Source: Embiotoca jacksoni (taxonomy: Eukaryota; Chordata; Actinopteri; Embiotocidae). From it: DNA of 64,000 nt. Position numbers and translations under genes: made by a program. Below are positions 10,318 to 22,371 of this stretch, in pieces. The notes beneath the pieces were generated by a model. It saw only the letters and a list, made by a program, of their open reading frames with translations, was not told where the DNA came from and searched no databases. Position 1 is the stretch's first letter; the number at the start of each line of letters is the position of its first letter. The stretch is from NCBI GenBank assembly GCA_022577435.1, contig JAKOON010000018.1, forward strand, positions 3,710,282 through 3,774,281, in the 5' to 3' direction.

Positions 10318-13300
10318 CTGTCCCCTTTGAATAGTGCAGCAGCCTGTGGGATCTCGTTACAAACACCATGCCATTTGCACGTACCTCTTCTATAATCACT
10401 ACCTCTCAGCTTCAGTCTCTCCCCCCTATGGGCAATGTTTTACACCAAACAAGCTATAATTGACATTCAGAGCTATTTAACAATTAATATGCTATAACAC
10501 AGTGTTTTTGGACTTTATAAACTTTTAAATACAGTGCTTTTTTTTCAAATGAAAGACTTCATCCATTAATCTGGCAAATTATAGTTAAACTCCGGAGCAA
10601 TAAGCCTTATATCAGTGACATCCGGCTTACTAACATAGCTCAGATGTAAAGACAAATAGGCACAAACAAATCCTTACGGTGAAAGATAAGAGTTTAAAAA
10701 AAATTAAATCACAACCTTGCACAGCTGAGCATGATGTCATCAAATATCATGTGACCAATAGTCAAAAATTCAGAGACATTAAATTCACAATGCTCTATCA
10801 CAATGAAAAGCTCCAACTTCTCCCATCTGAGTGACTAAAATCAAAACACATTTGGCTTTTTAAAAAATTATTTTGGCACGAAGAATGAAGACATTCAGGA
10901 TGATCCAAATAGTTGCTGATTTCTTGTTTTACAATTGGTTCTTTTCAATTCTGGATATGGACAAATAATCTGCAAGCAATTTCTTTACTGAGTTTACACT
11001 TACCAGAGTTTTAGGGCTTTCTACTGCATTTCATGGCTTTCAAGCAATAGGTTTTCATTAATTTATCTATGGAATATCTCACCAAAGTGTGTATTACACT
11101 CGCTAGTCCACTGGAGGACAGCGTGTCAGTGTCATAGCTTTGCCTTGCCTAAGCGTGAAAAACCATGTCAGGAAAAATACGTGGTTAGGGTTTGAAACAA
11201 AAACTACTCAGAGTTAAAAAAAAAAAAAAAAAAAGATTTCTTTAGAGAAATTCAATCCACTTTCTCGCAGACTCGAACCCTTGTCCAATGACCTCCATCA
11301 TATGACCTGTGTTGTGACTCTACTTTTTACGCAGAGGAGAGGCTAACCGTCACTCTGACGCTGTGCACTCTGGTGGACTGACAGGTCATCATGCTTTGAT
11401 ATGATACCAGGTTCAATTTGTTATGACGATTTAAGAACAAGAAATCAACATATAAAAAAGAACAACAACAAAAAAAGTCACATTCACAAAATTATAGTGC
11501 AATGACTTTTAAAAAAACTATTTAAAACATCCTTATATTCAGTGCGTATACAAACATTTATTAATTGTTTATATGTTGCCAATAAATCTTATATAATTGG
11601 GTTTAAAAATAGCAAAAGAATTATCCACGTAGGAGCAATTTACATCAAAATCAATGAGAAATCAGGAATTATGGTCTGTTTTTGATTTTGAAATATTTAT
11701 GATATGTAGTCTGTATGCAACAAGAGACTTCTCTCATGTTAAACTGGAGGGAGGGAAATAACACATCAAAACACATTGAGGCGTGGCAGCTGGGCCTCTG
11801 CTTCGCATCTCTGTGCACTCTTACATCATGTTCTCCTCAGAGATTTGTTAGCACTACACAGCAGAGGATGTGCCGCGGATGGCCCACTGTGCATGTTGTG
11901 ACAGGGCGAGCACAATAACACAGCAGTTGGGGACCCATTACAGAATAAAAGCTTCTTTTTATGCTATGCTGACCCACATACGCTCCAGGCTCCAATAATT
12001 TCACCAACACGGCGGAAGTAGTCTAGAGGGCTGGTGAGCGGCGGTCTTACAGTAAATAACTGTAATTATTGGAGAAAAAAGCTTATGAAGGAGGACTTAG
12101 TTTTACTGCAGACTTAAGATTTAGAAATCCAGAGGAAACAATTTAAGTATTCAATGGCATTTACTAACATTAACATTTAAACATAAAGTAATGTTTAGAG
12201 TCGACATAAGAAGAAATGGCCAAGTCTTCCATTTCCTGAAGGAAAGCTGTTTAATGTTACAACCTTTTTCAGTACATTGATGTCAGTTACAGAACAAATG
12301 TCAAATTTGTATTGTCTTTGCACAACTGGATTGCCAGTGAGTGTTTTACAAAAGGCAAAGTTGAGGATGTCCCAAAATTAAGGCTGTCATTTGTCTCTGT
12401 GAACACTTGCAGCTGTGGCTTCTGTTGTAAAGCCCAGATCTGTTCTCACCCAGCTTAAAAAGTAATCTGCCTTTCATTTTGTCCATCCTGTAAGTCGCTC
12501 TGAACTGAGGTGATGAGTTTAGCTGCGGATTAATAAAACAACATGGAGGACTGCAAGTTACTTTGTCAGCCCTGTATCTTTGTTTCACCCCCTGTTTGTG
12601 CTGCATGCATCCTTCATACATTCATACATCAGTTAGACTGTAAAATGCAAGAGAATCTATTCATAGAAGTGTCAAAGTACAATAGACACACTCAGTGTGT
12701 AGTCAAACACTTTCCAGTGATTCTTTTCTGTCATTTTAATCACAAACTGAACTGACTTTAACTGCTTTTGTAAACGTAACACAGCCACCCGAAACCCCAC
12801 CGCTCTACCCCCACTCACCCTCCCAATTCTCGGTCATCCAACTGTTCTGCCAGCTGTCTATTTTAGTGCACGTTACACCCTTCAAGTAATTACTGTCTGA
12901 GTGGTCTCCTGGAGTTCATCCAGAATATCCCTTCCTCAGGATCTTTTTGGATAGCTGAAAAGTAAATTACAGTCAATTGGGCATGGTTTATGAGAAATGT
13001 ACAAATAAAATGAGTCTATTAAAAAGTGCAAACATCAGGGGTAAGTGTAAACTTTTTAATGGGTTCAGACCGGGGTATGGTTTTAAATAAGCGCAGCTAT
13101 TTTATAAAATGATTAATAAGACTCAAATAAAAGCCCCAGTTACACTTTTTAATCACTGTAAAACATGAATGACAACTAGATAGCATTACATAATTCAATA
13201 TGAAGCTCTAACAATAAAAGAATTGCTGTTTGTGAATCCAAATACCTTATATGCATGGACAGATAGCAAAAGACCACTAAACGCAGATGTGTACCACGAG

Positions 13301-13335
13301 AAAGACACTCATAGAAAGAGATATCAAATAACAAA
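10317..13335. other. Intergenic stretch without recognisable gene
   Basis: AT-rich, single-copy-looking sequence with an A17 run at about 11217-11233. Around 11265-11325 the minus strand shows a perfect-looking B box (GGTTCGAGTC) but no convincing A box or clover-leaf, so only a decayed tRNA-derived repeat is possible. Open frames up to 91 codons (12346-12621, minus) match nothing known. Confidence 0.4.
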
Positions 13336-13765
13336 GTCACATTTTGTGTTTGGTCCCCCTAGGTATTTCCCTTTGCAGTTGTGTTGCATCTCTTTTATGT
13401 TTTGTGTCCCAGTGTAGTTGTTTTGCATGTTTTGTTTTGTTTTTTGTGTCCCTTCTCAGTTGTTTTGTGTCTTTTTGGTCACTTTGTGTCCCTTTGTGGT
13501 TTTGTTGTAACTATTTTTTGTTGTTTTGTGTACCTTTGTAGATGTTTCTTTTTAAAAAAAAATATTTTGTGTCTATTCAAAATCGTTTGTGTTTCTTCTT
13601 GTTTTGCATCTCTCTTTTTTTGTGTCCTTTATTAGTCATTTTAAATCTGTCATTAGTAATTTTCTGTTCCTGTGTAATTTTTGTTGCATCTCTTTTTGTC
13701 ATTATTTTTTTTTATCCCTTTGCAATTGTTTTGGATCTACATTATTTTGCATTTCCTACTTGTTG
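13336..13765 (+). repeat. T/G-rich degenerate tandem repeat (TTTTGTGTCCCTTTG type)
   Basis: The words TTTTGTGTC, CCTTTGTAG, TTGTTTTG and GCATCTC recur every 20-40 bases over some 430 bases, as in GTTTTGTGTCTTTTTGGTCA near 13460. This is a decayed minisatellite on one strand. It generates hydrophobic Phe/Cys/Val-rich frames of 60-103 codons on the + strand, which I regard as spurious. Confidence 0.75.
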
Positions 13766-14450
13766 GATTGACTTTCAAACTTTCAAACGAAGGCACGAGG
13801 CAGGGAGTTCATACTCATCTGTAACCTTCTGCCATCTTGACAGCAAAGAATAGCTTTATGGACTTTGTCTATAAATCCATCAGTGTATCATATGAACCCA
13901 CACTTCATGAGTATTTATTGAATCATTTGTTAATTTATCACACTCTAAAAAAACTTTGGGAGTTTTGTCTTTTATTTACCATTGCAGGGACTGTATGTTA
14001 CAGGAACACAGCCACAGAAAGTCTTCAATCTGGCCTACTGACCTCAGATTTCCATGTTTCATAAACTTTTGTTACTGAGCGTTTCATCTATAGTAACCTG
14101 TTGCTTTTTACAAGGCTGTTGCTTATGTGACCTTTATGAAGGGGCTATGTTTTCAACCTTTTTTTGGTAAGAGTGATGTGTGAATAGATTTCCCTTGTAA
14201 AATGCAGTAGGGAGTTTTGAGATCCATCCCTGGAGACTATGTATCAAAACTTCCTGGAAAAGGAGAGGTCATCCTATCCTGAGGTATAGACAAACCATTT
14301 ATTCCAAGCCACAACATACCAAAGCTATTATGGCAAGGTGTTGGCAAGTGACTAAACCATCATTACGTTTTAAAATTAGAAGGGTTTATCGAGTTCTTGT
14401 GGCAGGTTATTGATAGAGGAGGATGTGCAGAGTGAGTGTTAATTACCCTA
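13766..14450. other. Intergenic stretch, nothing recognised
   Basis: A 75-codon frame at 13837-14064 has no recognised homology. No repeat boundary seen. Confidence 0.35.
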
Positions 14451-15125
14451 TCATTCTGATATCATTAAAAAAGCTTGTGATGAGTTCAGTGCGACATGCC
14501 CATATATGTCCTTGACAGCACATGATTAGCTGCACTGACTGTTGGTCAAACTTGGCAAAAAAATTCACTTGATAGCAAAGATGGAACTGATTAGATTTGA
14601 GGTGGGGGGGGGGGGGCAATGGTGAAAAGTCAAGGTCACTGTGACCCCAATTTGATACATTCACATGAATATACAATCTCAGGATGCCTGGATGGATTTT
14701 TTTTCAAATGTGGCACAATTGTTCATTTTGCCTATAGGATGACCTGATTAGAGTTGGGGGGTTCCAAGTCACTGTGACCTCACAGCCCCTTCATCTGTCC
14801 GTCTCGTTCTTGTGAACGCAATATCAAGAATGCCTTATTTTGTTCAAGTTTGGCAAAAGCATTCACTTCGTACCAATGATGATCTGATAAGGTTTTAGTG
14901 TTTAAAGGTCAGGGTCACTGTCGCCTCGTATTAACCAAATCCTTTTCAGGAACACCTAGAGGGAAATTCTTCAAATTTGTCACAAATGTTCACTTTGGCT
15001 CAGCATTGATCTGTTTACATTTTTCAAGGTCAAGGTCACTGTGATTTCAATATCTGTGTCAGTTTGGACAGATATACATGTAAACTACAACTGATGTGGT
15101 TAGCGAAGGCATACAACCACCAAGC
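14451..15125. repeat. Decayed tandem repeat with GGTCACTGTGACC palindrome (copy 1)
   Basis: About five to six monomers of roughly 90-150 bases share the motifs CAAGAATGCC, CAAACTTGGCAAA, CATTCACTT, GATGAACTGAT, GTCAAGGTCACTGTGACC. A perfect 13-bp inverted repeat GGTCACTGTGACC lies at 14634-14646; diverged versions are at about 14766, 14924 and 15034. A G14 run sits inside at about 14603-14616. The same repeat recurs at 29835-30325. Family not identified; the array could be one end of a large transposon. Confidence 0.75.
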
Positions 15126-15149
15126 GATAATTGGAATTCATTTCATACT

Positions 15150-15938
15150 TTTATTGAATTATTGACAGGCATATTTACTCAAACACTGTATTTAAGAACA
15201 ATTTTGAGGTGCTTTTCCACTACATTTCAGAAGGAAATATTCTATTTTCTACTCTATTAAATTTATCTGACAGCTTTAGTTATTTTTCAGGTGAAGATTT
15301 GACCCAATGGATAATATAACAAGGTTTTTTTTTGTTAAAGGTTAAACCAGTGGTTTCCAACCTGTTTGGTTCCTGACATCTGACAAAAAGAAATGTATAG
15401 TAAGGGTCACATTTCAAATGTCTATGAATTGTTAACTGTTCCATTAAGCAGTAATTTTCCCCTCCAAAATTCTAACATAGTTTCATTTCAATAAATGTTC
15501 AAATGATCCAACATCCCACAAGAAATAAAAGATTATATAAAACTGACAACAGATTTGTATGACAGACCTTTGTTTTTCTTCTTTCCTCTCCCAGTAATAA
15601 TCGAACCGCAATTTATCTTGTGTGTCTGTTATAAAACTAGAAATATTTCATAGGGCTCCACCTACACCAGCTATAACAGTAACATGCTGCTCACACACTG
15701 ATGCTTCACTATTAATAAATCAAATGATGCCATAAATAATAATTTATCAATTAGACGGACCAAACCAGTACCTTTACTTTACCACTTGAACAACATTTTG
15801 CTGCTAATACTTATGTGCCTTCACTTAAGTACAATGTTAAATGCAGTAGTTTTACTTGTAATTGAGTAGTTTTAAATTACCAATCTGATACTTTTACCAA
15901 CATAAGCGAATCTGAATATTTCCTCCACCACTGATAAC
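15150..15938 (-). repeat. Degraded non-autonomous DNA transposon of common teleost type
   Basis: Read on the minus strand, the right edge begins CAGTGGTGGAGGAAATATTC near 15935, the typical terminus of an abundant fish repeat. The left part contains ACAATTTTGAGGTGCTTTTC, CACTACATTTCAGAAGG and TTTGACAGC-like words near 15205-15285, also typical of that repeat. The middle (15345-15700) holds a CCAGTGGTTTCCAACCTG word that resembles the terminus of another hAT-like repeat, so the block may be a composite. No clear target duplication was found. Confidence 0.45.
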
Positions 15939-16039
15939 AGAACAAATCAATTATGGCGAGGATATGATTAAGTTGATATAGACATTAGAACTCACTCATT
16001 TCATAATTAGCACATTTCGAAAACTCTGATTTGCTTCTG

Positions 16040-16248
16040 GTTTCAATTGGCAGCGCGCCTTTGCGCTCTCAACCAATGAGCGAAAGTGAGGGCGGGCACA
16101 TCTAATACTGTAATCAATCCTCAGATCAGCGCGTGAGCATGTGTCTCCGTTGTACGCTGTCCTGTGTGTGCTCGCCCTCAGAGTGTGAACCCCAGTGACG
16201 GACTCTTTTGGTCCCCCACTAAAACGGCGTAAATAGATTATAAAGGAC
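16040..16248 (+). promoter_or_regulatory. slc12a7: Promoter and 5' UTR of slc12a7 exon 1A
   Basis: Immediately upstream of the first exon the otherwise AT-rich DNA becomes CpG-rich. A CCAAT box (AACCAATGAG) lies at 16073-16077 and a GC box (GGGCGGGC) at 16090-16097. No TATA box is placed suitably; the ATTATAAAG near 16237 is too close to the start codon. The transcription start is not determined. The pattern fits a TATA-less vertebrate promoter. Inference from motifs only. Confidence 0.55.
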
Positions 16249-16486
16249 ATGGGCGAAAGATTTGTGGTAGTCCCAGTTGACGGAGGAAGGGTGGTCGCCG
16301 GAGAGGCTGAGGATTTGGAGGCGGCTGTCGCAGACCCGGCATCGGACACCGTTGGCGGCGGCAGTGACAGCAGCAGCGCCGGCACAGCGGGGCAAAAAGA
16401 GACGTTGGAGGACTCGGTGTTCGAACCGCAGGACCCCAACGCCGTGGTGCCTATCCTGGAGTACAACAGGGAGCCTAACAAGTACG
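16249..16486 (+). CDS. slc12a7: K-Cl cotransporter KCC4, alternative first coding exon 1A (RFxV-bearing N-terminus)
   Basis: The exon encodes 79 residues plus one base. It starts MGERFVVVPVDGG, which matches the N-terminal pattern of KCCs (human KCC4 begins MPTNFTVVPV, KCC1 MPHFTVVPV). It continues with a low-complexity acidic, Gly/Ser-rich stretch and ends EYNREPNKY. The donor is TACG/GTAAGA at 16486/16487. The leftover G is completed by GT of exon 2 at 60895, so the joined protein reads ...NKY-GDGLPKENSPF without a break. RFVV at residues 4-7 fits the R/K-F-x-V/I docking motif for SPAK/OSR1 kinases of the WNK pathway, comparable to KCC2a (RFTV) and KCC3 (RFMV). It acts in the cytoplasmic N-terminus. 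No other Met upstream in frame is needed; the start follows a CpG-rich leader. Splicing to exon 2 across 44 kb is inferred from phase and homology, not seen in RNA. Confidence 0.8.
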
Positions 16487-19400
16487 GTAAGACAGTTACA
16501 AACTCCTTGTCCCACTTCTTATCTCACCTATCAGCCAGAGGATTATCCCTTGCATTTCACTGGGGCTGTTCTCGAGCTCCTGTAGTTATGTAATGAATTT
16601 GGGGCGACAGGACCCCAAAACCAAAGCTGTGGTAAATTACACTGGCCACACCAGGCGATAATAATATGGTGCACAAAAGGTTTTGAGTATATTATAGTTT
16701 GGTTGTTTGTAAATTATAACCAAATTATTAGCAAACAGTTCGCTGGGAACATCGCTACCTCGTTTTTTACACTGGCATAAACTGTTTCTTTTCGACAAAG
16801 CGGAAAATAGTATAAATTAGCTTTAAATGCCCCACCTAATTCATTACAACTTTTTGCAGTCTTTACTGAACTCCTGGTATTTATCCTTTTCTACCCCTGA
16901 AGAACCCGCTTTCTTCTTTGAATATAAGAGTAAAAGTTGTGTCAAGCATTTATTTTACTATCTAAAAGGGCAGAAAAATAACGAGGATTCATGTGAGCAG
17001 GGTTTTTTTTTCCCTATGGATTTTGGAAAAACAATTTTTTTTTGTGCTGGTCACCTTGAATAATGGTGAGCACAAATTAAGCATGAAGTCGGATAACAAA
17101 TCTTATCGGTTATTATTTTGTGCTTGCATTTCAAATTGACTAATGGTGCTGCAGTTAAAGTAAGGTGCTCCTTTGATAGGCCTACTTTGTCACTCACAAT
17201 GTTCCCATTTGCTAACTAAGACCAACCAGTTACATTACAAGCTGACATATGACAAGACATAGTATTTACATGGTATATTTCAGAATCCACTGTATGTTAC
17301 AGAGTATATCTCTGTGCCATGATTCAGCTGCAGTCTGTTATTCTCCAGCCTTGTTCAAGCAGTTGCTGGCAAACAAGGTGCTTCTATAGCAACAGGTCTG
17401 TGGTTGGAAGGTGCAAGAATAATTGCCTGGCACTGTGGCCAAGCAAGCATGCCAGATTACAGTGTGCTGATGGCTAAGTGTATGCACAGACAATCAGTTG
17501 TGTGTATTGATTAGTAACTGTAAGAGCACACACAGGTTTGTTTACCTGAGCTGAGGTTTTATTTTTTGAATTTAGTATGTTCTTATGTACTAGGGTCTCA
17601 CAGGAAGTTTACATTATGAGTTGTTTAACCTAAGACTGATGCTGCTTCCACTTGTACCGCTGGCTGAGCTTTTGTGTTGATCTTTACAGGCTATTTACAC
17701 ATAATTGGAAAATCATGTTTGACAATTGTAATGAAACAAATATAGATTTGAAGTTTTAATAGGTGGTGGTGGTAGTGGTGTGTGTGTGTGTGTGTGTGTG
17801 TGGGGGGGGGGGTGTTAAAAGATCATACTGGGGGTTATTGTTGTACTGGTGTTGATTCTTAATGACAGAGCAGAGTGTTGCTATTGACGTGTGGCAGTGT
17901 GTTATGTTAGGTCCAACAAAAAATGTCCCACTGGCCCAGGGCCAATAAAAGAAGCTCAGTGGGGAACAAGTCAGTTTGTGGCCCCACTAAAGCTACTATG
18001 ATGTAGAGGCTGAAATATATCAGCAGATATGAGTATAAATATGTTCCCTTATTTGTGTACTCACAAAATAGACGTTTAAAGCATTAGAAAAATAATGATT
18101 TTGATTTATGCTTGTGTTTGCTTGACATGTAAAGTATTCAGACTGTAAAAATACGCATTGATGATCTCCATGATTTGGGATTTTGGATTTTGGAAATAAG
18201 TACACAGTATATACAAAAATATTGTGAAACATGGGTACAAACACTGCAATATTCCCATCTCTCTGGAGGTTAGAAATACTGATTCAAATCTGTGAGGTTG
18301 TATTTTAGACAGAATAAATCTCCACCTCACTGGAGTGGTAGGTGTGTCTTACTGGAAGCCATGCAGAGCTGTGCAGCCATTAAAATGTTTTTCACATGAT
18401 TATCTCTTCTAGAATAAAATGATAAGTAAGGACCTGTCTATTCAGTTTTCATACATAGATTGAATTTCACTGGAAATCAGATTCCGGCACAGAGAAGTAG
18501 AAGATGGATGTGCATGTGCTTCTGTGCACTTAGGAAAGTGTGTGTGTGCAGTTCCTGGGCTTGTCCCAGCCTTTGCCGTGCATTTCTCTCAGTTGGTTAG
18601 TGATAGAGAATATTATTGTTTGTGAGCTTTCATCAACAAATATTTTAATTTTCTGAGTATTTGTTGACCCTGAAGACAATTCTGTCTCCTCTGTGGAAAC
18701 AACTGGGTGGTGTCACAATAAGAGAATGACACTGTCAAATGATTAATGTTACAGCTCCTCTACTACCGTTTTTTTGACAGCTAAAATAGACAGCCTCTTC
18801 CTATTTAGAAAAAGGAATTAATGCCCCTCCCATAGATTTACAGCTGGAAGATCAATAACTTCAGTCACTGGAAGTTGTGATGGGTCTTTAGTGCCTTTTT
18901 AAAATTAGTAGGCTATTTAAATCATTCTCTACTAGCAGTTGAACAAGTTTTAGCATCTTTAAGTGCTGGCTAAAGTGAATTAAATAAAGAACAACACCCA
19001 AGATAAGTTCTTTGGGGGAAGGGCGAGCGGGGATGGGGGGGCGGGGGGTGCTTAAAGCCTATGTCAATGACTCATGTGGGTTTTAATAACTCAGTAGTGC
19101 TATCATCACTGGAAAATGAAAACTGTTCTCCTAAGGAGGGATCTTATTTTTGAATGCTGATTCTGTTTTGTGGGATATTTAGATTTCATTAACCTCAGTT
19201 CCTTCATATCCAGCAATCATTGTATTTCACCCAGTACTTAACTGATAGAGTGGGATACCTGTTTGTTTTGTTGTAATCTATTCACTGATCTGCGGTCGCT
19301 TCCGCTAACCTAAATTCCTGGATGATGAAGCTGATAATTGTAGGAGAAAATAAGTTTGGATGATATTTGGATAACATATGGTCAGGCATTTTCCATTACA

Positions 19401-22274
19401 GAGGCCACCTTTCAGTATTTTTAGCAACACAGAGCGACTTGTACATACCAGCATGCTCTTTGGAAAGGTTCCTCTTTCATTTTTTTCACGTTATTGTCTC
19501 AAATACATAGCACGTTGATGGTTCTAAGGTATCAAAACATTAAGATAGGGTTTTCTATAGACATTTCACATGTCATGGATGAAGAGGTTCATTTAAGGTT
19601 TTCTGCAGGCGGTTGAGAAGAGATCTGATGATTGGAAAACTCACACAGAGACTATGTGGGACTTTTCATTAATATAGGGAGCTTTATTGGGCCTTTGAAA
19701 AACTATTATACACAATCAAACACAATGTCAATGCATAAAAAGTATTAGCGGAACTGGAACATTATTCTATTTTCCTCCTCAAGATTGCAAAACAAATGCG
19801 CAGGGGGAGATTAAGTAACATATCTGGTAAAGAGGAAGCAGTGGTCATGAAGAAATGGGAAAGATAGAAAAGAACGTGATTTTGTGTGAATGACAGTGAC
19901 TGCTTGTTACAGTTGCCTGGCCTCCTCTCAAAACCCTTCAGGCCACGTAAAAGTGTACTTGTTCCTTGTTTGATTGTCAGACTGTGAAGGAAAGGCCAAT
20001 CTCTGTGTAAAGAGAATATATTAAAATGATTATTGTAAGCCTTATATTTTGTGTATAATCTAGCAATGTATTGTTTCATGTTCAAACAATGTGTAACATT
20101 TTTGTGTAGACAGTGTCTCAGCCAGAGAAGCAATGAATTTAGTAATGAAATGACATGATGTAATTTTAGGGTGGAGAAGATGACAAATATGTTGTACTGT
20201 ATGTGCATTTATGAAAGATCAAGCGGGCAGTGTTCTGTTCAGTGCTTTTGCTTTTAGTTATTTCATAACTGGTGCTAAAGATAGCCATATTAGTTAAAAA
20301 TTCTGATTTACTCAAACAGGTGCTTTTATAAGCATGTTTGCGTTAATTTGTTTTTATTTTTGTCTACTTTGTTTTTTTCTTTGTATTAGTGCAGATTCTT
20401 TTTGGAGTGGGATATAGATGAACAAGACATTCCTTTTTATAAAAGGCCCGCTTCATAAATTGGGGATATGGTTTTTAAATATTTTTTTTGCATTTCATAG
20501 ACAGGAAAGCGCCAATGAAAAGATTTTAAGAACAGCATTATGGGAAATGTAGGAGAGAGTGTTTTTGGAGCGAAACCACATGTCTGTCATCACTTATAAC
20601 TCACCACTCTTCAGTGCTTTTGACCTTACTTTTAAAAAAATTGTTTTTTTTCTTGATTTCTCCAATTACAGAAAATTATGAACTTCCCTGAGTATGGTCA
20701 TACTATTAGAAGCCTGTACATGCTTCACAAAATCAATCAGATGAGCAGTGTTTTTTTAACAATGTTTAGTAAATGAGTGTGTCCTCAGAATGTCCTCATT
20801 CAATGGCATTATGTTTGCATGCATCTGCATGCATTCATGTTTAAAAAGGCATGTACCTTGGGTGTCATGTGCTGCCCTCAGCTTTATTTGGGGCCCAGTA
20901 GTCAGCACTCGAACACCAACTGGGCCCAAGTGTCCACTATACTGTATCTGGTACTGCTCCTGTGTGGCCAGGCAGACCACTGCCAGTCCCGTGTGGGATT
21001 TTTGTTCCACTTTACACGCAATGCTCCTGAGAAGGGGGTGTGTCCCTTGCTGGTCACACAGAAGAGTTTTCAGAGAAAGTACCTCCTCTTGTGGATACGG
21101 CTTAGCACAATGCTCATAATGGCCTTTTCATAAAGCTTTTTTTTTATTGGGGAATTTTCTTTTTTTCGAAGATCAACAGGGGTGTTGAGCTTTTCATCCA
21201 AAGGTATAATATACACAATACTTATTATATAGCAATAGTAGAAGTTTAACTTATGTGATATTCACAGTCAGTTAACTTAGGGGGAACTGTCAGTGTCATT
21301 TTCAGCTGCAAATAAGTTTTTCCTCAACCCTGACCCCGAGGCATGCACGGTCACATCAACATTTTTTGTTTTTGTTGGGTTTTTTTTAATCATAAAAAAG
21401 TTATATTTCTGCTCCATGTATCAATTACATGATTCATAAAGTAATGGATAGTAGCACTGTATCTGAATTGCCAACTCGTGGCTCTTCACAGACTGTGGAT
21501 ATCGGTACTTTAAAAAAAAAAAAATAACCCTGTAATCATCATTGGAGCAGGTCTTCTGCTTTTTCCCTTCAGCTTTAATATGCTGTCTGTTTTCTTTTCC
21601 TTTTCTGACACTGGTTGTCCACACAATGTTGCCGCTGTGAAAGAGATATGGTTAGCATGTGTGTTCTGTCTAAAGTTTTATGTACTGGAGGCCATGTGTT
21701 AATGGTCACAGGCAACATCAAGTACAGGCTGACTGATGTTGTTTTTTTCTGGCCGATATTAATATCACTGGGAGCGTCAGATAATTGCAGGCTTTGACTT
21801 GTAGAATGTATTCATCATCATTTAAATACAAAACACAAAATACAGTTCAGGTGCTATGTTGTTTGTATTTTCTGCAGCTTGTATCCGTGCTTGGCCATCC
21901 ACCCCAACCGAGTGTTGATTCTTTCCTTAGATTATATCACGTCAATTTCACTTGCAGTCCTCTGGTTCAACTTTGTTGTCTATAAGGAAAAACACAGGGT
22001 GTCAAAAATAGTGATAACATTGTTTTTTCTGTTCATTTTTGCCAGTTATGATATGTCTATTCATAGTCAAAAAATACACAGAACTTATGAAGAAGAAGAG
22101 TCAACCTATTGGCTGTGGTGTTTGGCTTTGCAACTAAATCCATGACATTAATGTCATTGGACACTCCTCAAAATGCAGTTGGTTGAATATTAGAGTAAGT
22201 GCCTCAACAAAACCAATTGGTGGTGCTAATTCTCCATTAGCCATTGCAGAGGAATGAGTTACAAAAAGATGACT
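16487..22274. other. First intron (1A), proximal part
   Basis: No further coding exon is recognised. The stretch contains a (TG)n tract at 17780-17802 followed by a G10 run, and scattered T runs. Open frames up to 148 codons (19762-20208, minus) show no known domain and are taken as chance. Confidence 0.5.
17780..17812. repeat. (TG)n microsatellite plus G10 run
   Basis: About eleven TG units followed directly by ten G residues. Confidence 0.9.
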
Positions 22275-22371
22275 TTAACCCTTAGAACCCGATGAATGAA
22301 AAATGCGTTCAAATTCACTCCTCTTCTTTGTTGAAGAGCACTGCGAATATTCATTGGGTTTATGGGGTTAA
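22275..22371. mobile_element. 97-bp TTAA-ended miniature inverted-repeat element (piggyBac-like)
   Basis: The element starts TTAACCCTTAGAACCCGAT at 22275 and ends CATTGGGTTTATGGGGTTAA at 22371. The first and last 21 bases are imperfect inverted repeats (16 of 21 matching). Both ends coincide with TTAA, the target site of piggyBac-type transposons. An internal perfect stem CTCTTC/GAAGAG lies at 22321-22338. It has no coding capacity. Class assignment rests on the TTAA ends alone. Confidence 0.5.

Noticed and set aside
11265..11330. tRNA-like sequence on the minus strand with GGTTCGAGTC B box
   Set aside because: No acceptable A box, anticodon stem or acceptor stem could be paired; at most a decayed tRNA-derived repeat.
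13344..13853. Hydrophobic Cys/Phe-rich frames suggestive of membrane proteins
   Set aside because: Produced by the T/G-rich tandem repeat in three overlapping frames on one strand.
16236..16244. ATTATAAAG as a TATA box for exon 1A
   Set aside because: It lies only a few bases before the start codon, which would leave no leader; the CCAAT and GC boxes further upstream are the better promoter evidence.
19762..20208. 148-codon minus-strand frame in intron 1A
   Set aside because: No known domain, no codon bias apparent, no splice sites or promoter; expected by chance in this much DNA.
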